From: an uncultured Lentisphaerota bacterium
Lineage (GTDB): Bacteria > Verrucomicrobiota > Kiritimatiellia > CAIQIC01
DNA: 64,000 nucleotides
Assembly: GCA_903889245.1 (NCBI GenBank)
Contig: CAISWQ010000103.1
Coordinates: 1-64,000, forward strand
Direction: 5' to 3'
The position numbers and the translations under genes are program-made. The notes beneath the pieces were generated by a model. That model saw only the letters and a list, made by a program, of their open reading frames with translations, searched no databases and was not told the DNA's origin. Every line of letters begins with the position of its first letter. Position 1 is the stretch's first letter. Positions 33,582-41,357 of the stretch are shown here, piece after piece.

Positions 33582-34517
33582 ATGAAAATATTCACTGCTG
33601 TGCTGTGCCTCGCCGGGTTCGCCGTGGCCGCTGATTCGGGGATTCCGCCACTCAAACACCGCTTCCTCGCCGAGGACGAGTCGCGGTCGCAACTGCTGCT
33701 GGTGGATGTGGCGCATCCGGAAAACAACTGGGCGCTCAAGTTCCCGGAGCGCTACCGCGACCTGCAACTGGTCGGCAACCAGCGTGTGCTGCTGAACACG
33801 AGTCAGGGGTTCCGCGAGTATGACCTGCGGACGCGCGAGGTGGTGCGCGAGGTCAAGGACGCGAAGTTCACCGGCTGTTTTACGGCGCGGCGTTTGCCCG
33901 ATGGGCGCACGATCCTCGGCGGTAATCATAAGAACGGCGTCTTCTTTTTTGAACTCGGCGCGGACGATCACGTGCTGCGTTCGGCGGAATTCCCCACGCT
34001 GAACACCTTGCGCACAGTGCGTTTCACGCCGCGGGGCACGTTGCTGTTCGGCGCGGGCGGCGAACGGATCGTGGAGGCGAATCTCGATGGGAAAATCCTG
34101 CGCACCGTCACCGTACCGGGCGCGAAGCACACCTATCACGTGATCGAGAAGCCCGATGGGCACTGGCTGGCGGCGACGGGCTACGGGTTCACCATCGTCG
34201 AGCTTGATCGCGAGGGGCAGGTCGTGCGGCGCTGGGGCGGCGCGTCGGCGCCGAAGGAACTCGGGTTGCATTTCTTCTCCGGTTTCCAGCTTCTGAAGAA
34301 CGGCAACCTCGTGGTGTGCAACTGGACCGGGCACGGCGCGAACGATAGCGAGAAGGCGCCGCAGCTCCTCGAATATGCGCCGGATGGCAGGCTCGTCGGC
34401 CAATGGCACGATGCGAAGCTGGCCGGCTCGCTGCACGGGATCATCGTGCTCGACGACCTCGATACCAACCTGCTGAACGATGACACTAACGGCGTGCTCG
34501 GCCCCGTTGTTAAATGA
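33582..34517 (+). CDS. Exported propeller-like protein of unknown function
   Basis: A 311-residue protein starting MKIFTAVLCLAGFAVAADSG, a clear Sec signal; this ATG is chosen because upstream in-frame sequence is made of palindromes. The mature part has repeated strand-turn units of a beta propeller (FREYDLRTREVVREV, RRLPDGRTILGGNHKNG, IVEANLDGKILRTV, IVELDREGQVVRRWGG, LLEYAPDGRLVGQW). It has no haem motif or catalytic signature that I recognise. The next gene starts 1 bp after the stop, so it is probably co-transcribed with the propeller cytochrome and may be its partner. Confidence 0.8.
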   Translation: MKIFTAVLCLAGFAVAADSGIPPLKHRFLAEDESRSQLLLVDVAHPENNWALKFPERYRDLQLVGNQRVLLNTSQGFREYDLRTREVVREVKDAKFTGCFTARRLPDGRTILGGNHKNGVFFFELGADDHVLRSAEFPTLNTLRTVRFTPRGTLLFGAGGERIVEANLDGKILRTVTVPGAKHTYHVIEKPDGHWLAATGYGFTIVELDREGQVVRRWGGASAPKELGLHFFSGFQLLKNGNLVVCNWTGHGANDSEKAPQLLEYAPDGRLVGQWHDAKLAGSLHGIIVLDDLDTNLLNDDTNGVLGPVVK

Positions 34518-34518
34518 C

Positions 34519-37437
34519 ATGAGCATGTCCGGTACACTGCGCATCTGGTTCTCCGGCCTGGCGCTGCTCCTCGCGGCGGACGCGGCGGAGGACCGCGTGC
34601 TGGCCGATTTCGAGGGACCCGACTACGCGGGCTGGCAGGTGACGGGCGACGCGTTTGGCTCCGGGCCGGTCCACGGTACGTTGCCGCACCAGCAGGTGGT
34701 GTCCGGTTTCGCCGGGCGCGGACTGGTGAACAGCTACCGGCATGGCGACAAGACCACCGGGACGCTGACTTCGCCGGAGTTCGTCATTGACCGGAACTAC
34801 ATCAACTTTCTCATTGGCGGCGGCGGGTTCCGTGACCAGACGTGCCTGGAGCTGCTGGTGAGCAACACCGTCGTGCGCAGCGCGACGGGCAAGCGGCAGG
34901 AATTGCTGGAGCCCTGCGCGTGGGATGTGGCGGCTCTGCGCGGGCAGACGGCGCGGCTGCGGATCGCCGACCGGATCGGCGGCAGTTGGGGCCACATCAA
35001 CGTGGACGACATCCGGCTCTCCGATACGCCGCGGACCGAGCCGGCTGGCGACGAGAAGGAGGAGCGCCAGCGCAACGCGGCCCAGCGCCAGGCGGCCGCC
35101 GAGCGCCTGCAGGCGCTCGGCGTCGAGGAGCTCATCTTCGCCGTCCGGCAGGTGGACCAGGAGGGCCACTGGTATGCCAACTTCGGCACGTGGTCGAACA
35201 ATCCCGACCGCCGGCTCTATCACGACGGCGGCAAACTGTGCCGGCTCGACGTGCGCACCGGGAAGGTGACGGTGCTGCTCGATGATCCGCTCGGCGGCGT
35301 ACGCGATCCGCAACTCCACTACGACGGAAAGAAAATCCTCTGCTCCTATCGCAAGGGCGGGCAGCCCTACTATCACCTCTATGAAATCGGCTGCGACGGC
35401 CGGGGGCTGCGGCAGCTCACGAGCGGCGACTGCGACGACATCGAGCCGACCTACGTGGCGGATGGCGGCATCGTATTCTGCTCGTCGCGCTGCAACCGGA
35501 TGGTGAACTGCTACTACGTGCGCGTCGCGGTGCTCCACCGCTGCGATGCCGATGGCGCGAACGTGCGGATGCTCTCCTCGAACATCGAGCAGGACAACAC
35601 GCCGTGGCCGCTGCCGGATGGCCGCATCCTGCACCAGCGCTGGGAATACATCGACCGCAGCCAGGTCTGGTTCCATCACCTGTGGACGATGAATCCCGAT
35701 GGTACCGGGCAGATGGTGTATTACGGCAACCAGCAGGTCGGCACGGTGATGCTCGATGCGAAGCCGATCCCCGGCACGCGCAAGGTGGTCGTCTCGTTCT
35801 CGCCCGGCCACGGTAAGAACGAGCACGAGGGCTACATCACGGTGGTCAGCCCGGCGCTCGGCCCCGACCAGCCGGAGTCGGCGCAGCGGATCAGCAGCAC
35901 GTGGGGCTACCGCGATCCCTATCCGGTGGCGGAAAACGCTTTTCTCGTCGCGCGCGGTACCGAGCTGCTGCTGATGGATGGCCAGGGCGACTGCCTCTCG
36001 CTCTACGCGCTGCCGGAGGCGTGGCGGACGGAGGATGGCCGCATGCGCGTCCACGAGCCGCGCCCGCTGCGGGCGCGCCCGCGCGAATTCGCGCTGCCGA
36101 ACCGCGTCCGCACCGCGAAGCCGACGGGGCTCGTGGCGCTGGAGCAGGTACACACGGGCCGGAACATGGCGGGCGTGAAGCCGGGCGAGATTCGCAGCCT
36201 GCTCGTGCTGGAGGCGCTGCCGAAGCCGGTGAACTTCAGCGGTGGCTGGGAGCCGCTCACCTATGGCGGCAGCTTCACGCTCGAACGCGTGCTCGGCACG
36301 GTGCCGGTCGAGGCCGATGGCTCCGCCTATATGGAACTGCCCGCGCTGCGCAGCCTGTTCTTTGTGGCGCTCGACGAGAAGGGTCGCTCCGTGAAGCGCA
36401 TGCAGAGTTTTCTTACGGTCCAGCCCGGCGAGACGCTCGGCTGCGTCGGTTGCCACGAGCAGCGGACGCAGGCGCCCGTCAGCGGCGCGGTCCCGCTGGC
36501 GATGCGCCGCGCGCCCAGCGCCATCGCGCCGATTCCCGGCACACCGGAAGTCTTCGATTTTCCGCGCGACATCCAGCCGATCCTCGACCGGAACTGTACG
36601 GACTGCCACGGCTATACGAAGACCGCGCGCGGCGGCCCGCGCGCCGGCGGCGTGATCCTCACGGGTGACCGCGGGCCGTTCTATTCCCACGCCTACTTCA
36701 TGCTGACGATCCGCGAACAGTTCCGCGACGGGCGCAACGCCGGCGGCAACCTGCCGCCGCGCAGCATCGGCTCCTCCGCGAGCCCGCTGCTCGACAAGCT
36801 GGAGGGCGGTCATCACGGCGTGCAGGCGACCGAGGCCGAGCGGACGCTCGTGCGCCTGTGGATCGAAAGCGCCGCGCCCTATCCGGGCACCTATGCTGCG
36901 CTCGGCACCGGCATGCTCGGCCACGGTGGGCCGGTCGCCGGCTGGGGAGCGGCGACGGCGGACGTGCTGCAGCGCCGGTGCGCGGAGTGTCACAGCGGCG
37001 CCAAGCGGCTGCCGGAATCGCCGGGCGACGATGTGCTGAAGATCGGCTTCGGCGGCGCGCGCCTCAACTACAAGGACCCGCGCTACCGCTACTCGAATCA
37101 CATCCTCTATAACTTGAGCCGCCCGGAGCTGTCGCTGCTGCTGCTGACGCCGTTGAGCGCGAGCGCCGGCGGTTATGCCGGGGCCGGCGCGCATCGCGCC
37201 GTCTTCGCCTCCTCGGCCGACAGCGACTACAAAACGTTGCTCGCCGCGGTCCAAGCTTCGCGCGCGCAGTTGGAGGAAATCAAACGCTTCGACATGCCGG
37301 GCTTCCAGCCAAACGAGCATTATCTGCGTGAGATGACCTTCTACGGCATCCTGCCCACCAACCGCCCGCCCGGCAAGGCCGTGGACTGTTACGCCACCGA
37401 CATGGCCTACTGGAATTCCTTCATCTATCGCCCCTGA
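34519..37437 (+). CDS. Secreted tri-haem propeller cytochrome with N-terminal jelly-roll domain
   Basis: A 972-residue exported protein (signal MSMSGTLRIWFSGLALLLAA; an ATG 6 bp later is equally possible). Residues about 25-175 form a beta-sandwich of the kind found before PVC glycoside hydrolases (VLADFEGPDYAGWQVTGDAF, INFLIGGGGF). A coiled linker and a TolB-like propeller follow (KILCSYRKGGQPYYHLYEI, ILHQRWEYIDRSQVW), then haem motifs CVGCH at 642, CTDCH at 693 and CAECH at 821. It is a paralogue of the protein at 19780 with a swapped N-terminal domain, and it heads the sulfatase region, ending 14 bp before S1. Confidence 0.82.
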   Translation: MSMSGTLRIWFSGLALLLAADAAEDRVLADFEGPDYAGWQVTGDAFGSGPVHGTLPHQQVVSGFAGRGLVNSYRHGDKTTGTLTSPEFVIDRNYINFLIGGGGFRDQTCLELLVSNTVVRSATGKRQELLEPCAWDVAALRGQTARLRIADRIGGSWGHINVDDIRLSDTPRTEPAGDEKEERQRNAAQRQAAAERLQALGVEELIFAVRQVDQEGHWYANFGTWSNNPDRRLYHDGGKLCRLDVRTGKVTVLLDDPLGGVRDPQLHYDGKKILCSYRKGGQPYYHLYEIGCDGRGLRQLTSGDCDDIEPTYVADGGIVFCSSRCNRMVNCYYVRVAVLHRCDADGANVRMLSSNIEQDNTPWPLPDGRILHQRWEYIDRSQVWFHHLWTMNPDGTGQMVYYGNQQVGTVMLDAKPIPGTRKVVVSFSPGHGKNEHEGYITVVSPALGPDQPESAQRISSTWGYRDPYPVAENAFLVARGTELLLMDGQGDCLSLYALPEAWRTEDGRMRVHEPRPLRARPREFALPNRVRTAKPTGLVALEQVHTGRNMAGVKPGEIRSLLVLEALPKPVNFSGGWEPLTYGGSFTLERVLGTVPVEADGSAYMELPALRSLFFVALDEKGRSVKRMQSFLTVQPGETLGCVGCHEQRTQAPVSGAVPLAMRRAPSAIAPIPGTPEVFDFPRDIQPILDRNCTDCHGYTKTARGGPRAGGVILTGDRGPFYSHAYFMLTIREQFRDGRNAGGNLPPRSIGSSASPLLDKLEGGHHGVQATEAERTLVRLWIESAAPYPGTYAALGTGMLGHGGPVAGWGAATADVLQRRCAECHSGAKRLPESPGDDVLKIGFGGARLNYKDPRYRYSNHILYNLSRPELSLLLLTPLSASAGGYAGAGAHRAVFASSADSDYKTLLAAVQASRAQLEEIKRFDMPGFQPNEHYLREMTFYGILPTNRPPGKAVDCYATDMAYWNSFIYRP

Positions 37438-37451
37438 AAAGGGAGAGGAAC

Positions 37452-39023
37452 ATGGTGCAACAAAATTCACGCCGCGATTTTCTGAAGCTGGCCGGCCTGG
37501 GCGTGGCCGGCGCCGCCCTGACTTTTCCAAGCCTTGGAAAAAACGAGGGTGGCGGTTTCCAAGCCTTGGAAAAGTCGCAGTTCAACCTCCTCGTTCTCCA
37601 CACCGATGAGCACAACTTCCGCACGCTCGGCTGCTACCGCGCGCTGCTGCCAAAGGAGCAGGGCTGCATCTGGGGCGAGGGCATCGCCGTCGAGACGCCG
37701 CATCTCGATTCGATCGCGAAGAGTGGCGCGCTGTGCGACCGCTGCTACACCTCGTCGCCGGTCTGCACGCCGAGCCGCGCGGCGTTCGTCTCCGGCCGCT
37801 TCCCGCAGAACACGGGCGCGCCGAGCAACGATCTGCCGATGAACGACGACATCATCACGTTCGGCGAGGCGTTGCGGCGCCACGGCTACGTGACCGGCTA
37901 CGCGGGTAAGTGGCACCTCGATGGCGACGCGAAGCCGGGCTGGTCGCCGAGGCGGCAGTTCGGCTTCACCGAGAACAGGTACATGTTCAACCGCGGCCAC
38001 TGGAAGCAACTCGAGGACACGCCGACCGGCCCGGCGGTCAAGGGCGGCAACAGCTACGCGATCAAGGGCGCGGACGCGAAGTCGTTCACGACGGATTTTC
38101 TCGCCGACAAGGTGATCGCCTTCATCCAGGCGCACAAGGGCCGGCCGTTCTGCTTCATGGTCAGCTTCCCCGACCCGCACGGTCCGAACAGCGTGCGCGC
38201 GCCTTACGACACGCTGTTCGAGCATCTGAAGTTCCAGCAGCCACGCTCGGCCTACGCGCCGGCGGCGGGCCTGCCGAGCTGCGCGGCGCCGTTCGCCAAG
38301 CCGCAGCTGGAAAACATGAGCCGCTACTTCGGCATGGTGAAGTGCATTGATGACAACGTCGGCAAGATTCTGGGCGCGCTCCGCGCGGCGGGCGTCGCGG
38401 AGAAGACAATCGTCGTGTTCACCTCCGATCACGGCGATATGTGCGGCGAGCACGGCCGCGTCAACAAGGGCATCCCGCTGGAAGGCTCGGCGCGGATTCC
38501 GTTCCTGATCGCCGCGCCCGGCCTGATCAAGCCCGGCACGGTGATCCACGAGGCGCTCGCGAACGTGGACTTCAAGCCGACGATCCTCGGGTTGCTGGGA
38601 CTGCCGGCCGATGCCAAGGACGAGGGGCGCGATGCTTCGGCGCTGCTGCGCGGCGGCCAGGCACCGGCGGGCTGGAAGAACGTCGCCTTCTCGCGCAACT
38701 CGGCGGGTAACTGGCTGATGGCGGTCAGCACCCGCTACAAGTTCATCGTCTCCAACGACAGCGATCCGTGCCTGTTCGATCTCGAGGCCGACCCGTTTGA
38801 AGTGCGCAATATCTTCGCGTTGCCGGCATCTCGGCCGGTCGTGCGCGAGCTGGCGCAGGCGCTGTTGGATTACGCGAAGCGCTGCAAGGAAGAGCACGCC
38901 GAACAGCCGTCCGTCAAAGCCGACCTGCTCTGGTGCGCGGAAGGCAGCGGCGCTTACAAGGCGCCGAACCGGGAGCAGAAAAAAGGCAAGCGCCGTAAAC
39001 TCGTGGAGGAGGATGACAAATGA
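37452..39023 (+). CDS. Sulfatase S1, Tat-exported, with palindrome-coded linker
   Basis: A 523-residue Cys-type sulfatase. The Tat signal NSRRDFLKLAGLGVAGAALT is followed by about 20 residues encoded by two phased palindromes (FPSLGKNEGG, FQALEKSQ), then the catalytic domain from NLLVLHTDEHNFRTLGCY. The formylglycine-precursor motif is Cys105 in VCTPSRAAF; YAGKWHLDGD and FTSDHGDMCGEHG supply other active-site residues. Sulfatases of this type hydrolyse sulfate esters, here presumably on polysaccharides outside the cytoplasm. The Lys/Arg-rich end (EQKKGKRRKLVEEDDK) resembles the tails of S2 and the partial sulfatase at the right edge. Its stop overlaps the next ATG by 4 bp. Confidence 0.93.
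   Translation: MVQQNSRRDFLKLAGLGVAGAALTFPSLGKNEGGGFQALEKSQFNLLVLHTDEHNFRTLGCYRALLPKEQGCIWGEGIAVETPHLDSIAKSGALCDRCYTSSPVCTPSRAAFVSGRFPQNTGAPSNDLPMNDDIITFGEALRRHGYVTGYAGKWHLDGDAKPGWSPRRQFGFTENRYMFNRGHWKQLEDTPTGPAVKGGNSYAIKGADAKSFTTDFLADKVIAFIQAHKGRPFCFMVSFPDPHGPNSVRAPYDTLFEHLKFQQPRSAYAPAAGLPSCAAPFAKPQLENMSRYFGMVKCIDDNVGKILGALRAAGVAEKTIVVFTSDHGDMCGEHGRVNKGIPLEGSARIPFLIAAPGLIKPGTVIHEALANVDFKPTILGLLGLPADAKDEGRDASALLRGGQAPAGWKNVAFSRNSAGNWLMAVSTRYKFIVSNDSDPCLFDLEADPFEVRNIFALPASRPVVRELAQALLDYAKRCKEEHAEQPSVKADLLWCAEGSGAYKAPNREQKKGKRRKLVEEDDK
37523..37573. repeat. Phased palindrome pair inside sulfatase S1 (37532, 37564)
   Basis: Two full copies, 32 bp apart, translated in two different frames relative to the repeat (FPSLGK and FQALEK). 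They lie exactly between the Tat signal and the first catalytic strand. Confidence 0.95.
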
Positions 39024-39226
39024 AGACCCTGAGCCGAAGGTGTTTTCTCCGCGCGGCCGTATGGGTTGCTGTTTTGGGTTTTCCAATGCTTGGGGAAAGT
39101 GTCGCGCCCAGTTCCCCGTCGAACCTTGCGAGGCTGGTTGCCCTGGTCAGCCCCGCCTTGGAACAGCCGGACACCGGTCCCCGCTTCCCCGTGCTGGACG
39201 CGCCTCTCGCGTCGAAGAGCCGCTGA
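39020..39226 (+). pseudogene. Remnant with a Tat-like signal, broken at a palindrome
   Basis: The 68-codon frame begins MKTLSRRCFLRAAVWVAVLG, a good twin-arginine signal, with its ATG overlapping the S1 stop as ATGA. It then runs into a palindrome copy (FPMLGE, centre 39088) and continues as low-complexity sequence without a recognisable domain. The likely history is a Tat-exported gene downstream of S1 that lost its body. A real short exported peptide cannot be excluded. Confidence 0.5.
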
Positions 39227-39441
39227 CGCCATGATCCGTCAGCGACAGGGTGCTTGGGGGTAAACGATGTTGCTTCAGGGGAACCGTATGCTGTGTGGCA
39301 TGGATGGCGTGGTGAGGGAGGTACTCGCGTGGCCGGCGGCAAAAAATTCCGTGAGTTTTCCAGCCGCCGATTTAGCTGTGGACAAGGCTTACGCGGTGGC
39401 GGTACGGTGCGCGCCGTGTCCGCAAATCCGGGAGCTTGACC
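39227..39441. other. Gap upstream of sulfatase S2
   Basis: 215 bp without a recognised gene or repeat family. GGGAGC lies 5 bp before the S2 start. Confidence 0.5.
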
Positions 39442-40953
39442 ATGAACCAGAAGAAGACGGCGTGGGCGTTGTTGCTGGTGGCGTTGGCCATGTCGGTGAG
39501 CGCGTGGGCCGCGGGGAAACCCAACATCATCTTCGTGCTCGCCGATGACCTCGGCTGGACCGATCTGGGTGTGCAGGGCTCAAAGTATTACGAGACGCCG
39601 AACCTGGACCGGCTCGCCGCGCAGGGCCAGCGCTTCACCTGCTATCACAACTGCCAGAACTGCCAGCCGACGCGCGCCGCGCTGATGACCGGGCAGTACG
39701 GGCCGCGCACCGGCGTCTACACGGTCGGCGGCATCGACCGCTTTGACTGGCGCACCCGCCCGCTGCGGCCGGTGGACAACGTGACGAAGCTGCCGCTCGA
39801 GAAGGTCATCATCCCGCAGGCGCTCAAGTCCGCCGGCTACGCGACCGCCATGTTCGGCAAGTGGCACCTCGGCGAGGACGGCGACTATCATCCCGGCAAG
39901 CGCGGCTTCGACGAGGCGATCGTCTCGATGGGCGTGCATTTCAATTTCAAAACGAACCCGAACACGCCCTATCCGCAGGGCCAGTACCTCGCCGACTTCC
40001 TGACCAACCACGCCCTCGACTTCATCAAGCGCCACAAGGACGGCCCGTTCTTCCTCTACCTGCCGCACTTCGCCGTCCACTCGCCGCACCAGGCGAAGGA
40101 GAATTGGATCGAGCACTTCAAGCCCAAGCCGCCGGTCGGCGGCCATCGCAGCCCCGTCTACGCCGGCATGATCGCCAGCGTGGATGAAAGCGTCGGGCGC
40201 ATCATGGCGTTGCTCGACGAGCTGAAGCTCGCCGACAACACCGTCGTCATTTTCTCCAGCGACAACGGCGGCGTCGGCGGCTATGACCGGCCCGATGGCC
40301 TGATCCGCGACGCCGGCGCGGCCAAGGGCGGTCGCTTCAAGGACAAGGGCGATGGCGAGGGCGCGGGCGGCATCACCGATAACGCGCCGCTGCGTTCCGG
40401 CAAAGGCTCGCTCTACGAGGGCGGCACGCGCGAGCCGTTCATCGTCCGCTGGCCCGGCGTCACCAAGCCCGGCGCGACGTGCGCGGTGCCGAGCATCCAC
40501 GTGGACCTCTACCCGACTCTGCTCGAAATCGCCGGCGCCAAGCCGCCCGCGCAGGTGCTCGATGGCGAAAGCCTCGTCCCGCTGCTGCGCGATGCCTCGG
40601 CCGGGCTGAAGCGCGACGCGATCTACCAGCACTTCCCCGGCTACCTCGGCTCCGGCCCCGGCCAGTGGCGTACGACACCCGTCACGCTCATCCAAAGCGG
40701 CGACTGGAAACTGATGGAGTACCTCGAGGACGGCCACCTCGAGCTCTACAACCTGAAGGACGACCTCGGCGAGACGAAGAACCTCGCGCAGGCGATGCCG
40801 GACAAGGCGCAGGAGCTGCGCAAGAAAATGCTGGCGTGGCGCGCGGCGATCAACGCGCCGATGCCGGCGCCGAACACGCCGCAGGCCGCCGAGAAAAAAG
40901 GCAAAGGCCAGGGCAAGGGCAAAGGCAAGAAGAACAAGCAGGCCGGCGAATAA
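39442..40953 (+). CDS. Sulfatase S2, Sec-exported, Lys-rich tail
   Basis: A 503-residue protein. Signal MNQKKTAWALLLVALAMSVS is followed by the metal-binding NIIFVLADDLGWTDLG, the maturation motif Cys74 in NCQPTRAALMTGQYG, and MFGKWHLGEDGD. The late DNGGVGGYDRPDG and LYEGGTREPFIVRWPG fit the arylsulfatase A-like group. The end is a Lys/Gly repeat (KGKGQGKGKGKKNKQ), unusual for an exported enzyme and possibly used to bind anionic polysaccharide. The frame continues 6 bp upstream to a TTG, but the ATG with GGGAGC is preferred. Confidence 0.94.
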   Translation: MNQKKTAWALLLVALAMSVSAWAAGKPNIIFVLADDLGWTDLGVQGSKYYETPNLDRLAAQGQRFTCYHNCQNCQPTRAALMTGQYGPRTGVYTVGGIDRFDWRTRPLRPVDNVTKLPLEKVIIPQALKSAGYATAMFGKWHLGEDGDYHPGKRGFDEAIVSMGVHFNFKTNPNTPYPQGQYLADFLTNHALDFIKRHKDGPFFLYLPHFAVHSPHQAKENWIEHFKPKPPVGGHRSPVYAGMIASVDESVGRIMALLDELKLADNTVVIFSSDNGGVGGYDRPDGLIRDAGAAKGGRFKDKGDGEGAGGITDNAPLRSGKGSLYEGGTREPFIVRWPGVTKPGATCAVPSIHVDLYPTLLEIAGAKPPAQVLDGESLVPLLRDASAGLKRDAIYQHFPGYLGSGPGQWRTTPVTLIQSGDWKLMEYLEDGHLELYNLKDDLGETKNLAQAMPDKAQELRKKMLAWRAAINAPMPAPNTPQAAEKKGKGQGKGKGKKNKQAGE

Positions 40954-41036
40954 AGTTTTGGAGTGCGCGGACGTGTCCGCGCTTTGGGCGCCGCGACGCG
41001 TCGCGGAAAGCGGCGTCGAGCCGCCGCAGTCCAAAA

Positions 41037-41180
41037 AGTTCCAAGGATTGGAAAAGTGGACCGCCGGTTTTTCCAAGCCTTGGAAAAAGTCGGGCCGAAA
41101 AGTTCCAAGCCTTGGAAAAGTGCGCGTGAATTTTTCCAAGGCTCGGAAAAACGGACGGAAAAATTTCCAAGCTTGGATGT
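41037..41180. repeat. Phased palindrome array, five sites (41046 to 41171)
   Basis: Centres at 41046, 41078, 41110, 41141 and 41171/2, the longest unbroken run in the window, with steps of 32, 32, 31 and about 30 bp. It lies between S2 and S3. Confidence 0.96.
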
Positions 41181-41200
41181 TCCCGGCAAAAATCTGTGTC

Positions 41201-41281
41201 GCCGGGTCGGTGACCCGGCCTACAATAAAAACAGCGGTTTTTTGTTGGTGATTTTGTAGGCCGCGTGACCTCATGCGGCGT
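41201..41281. repeat. GTAGGCCGCGTGACC hairpin repeats
   Basis: GCCGGGTCGGTGACCCGGCC (41201-41220) and GTAGGCCGCGTGACCTCATG (41256 on) face each other 33 bp apart, the same pair layout as at 44861-44931. Confidence 0.85.
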
Positions 41282-41313
41282 CTCTGGCGGGCGCGCTACC
41301 AACGGCGCCGTTT

Positions 41314-41334
41314 GTAGCCCCGCCGCGAGGCGGG
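41314..41334. repeat. GTAGCCCCGCCGC-AAGGCGGG element
   Basis: A short hairpin about 24 bp before the S3 start. Near-identical copies lie before S7 (52441-52459) and before S9 (58373-58393). Confidence 0.75.
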
Positions 41335-41357
41335 TGCAGGATGAACAGGAGCGAAAC

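Noticed and set aside
41037-41180. CRISPR array
   Set aside because: The repeats are 19 bp perfect palindromes with spacers of only about 12 bp, arrays have at most five units and recur in many gaps and inside genes; no cas genes are present.
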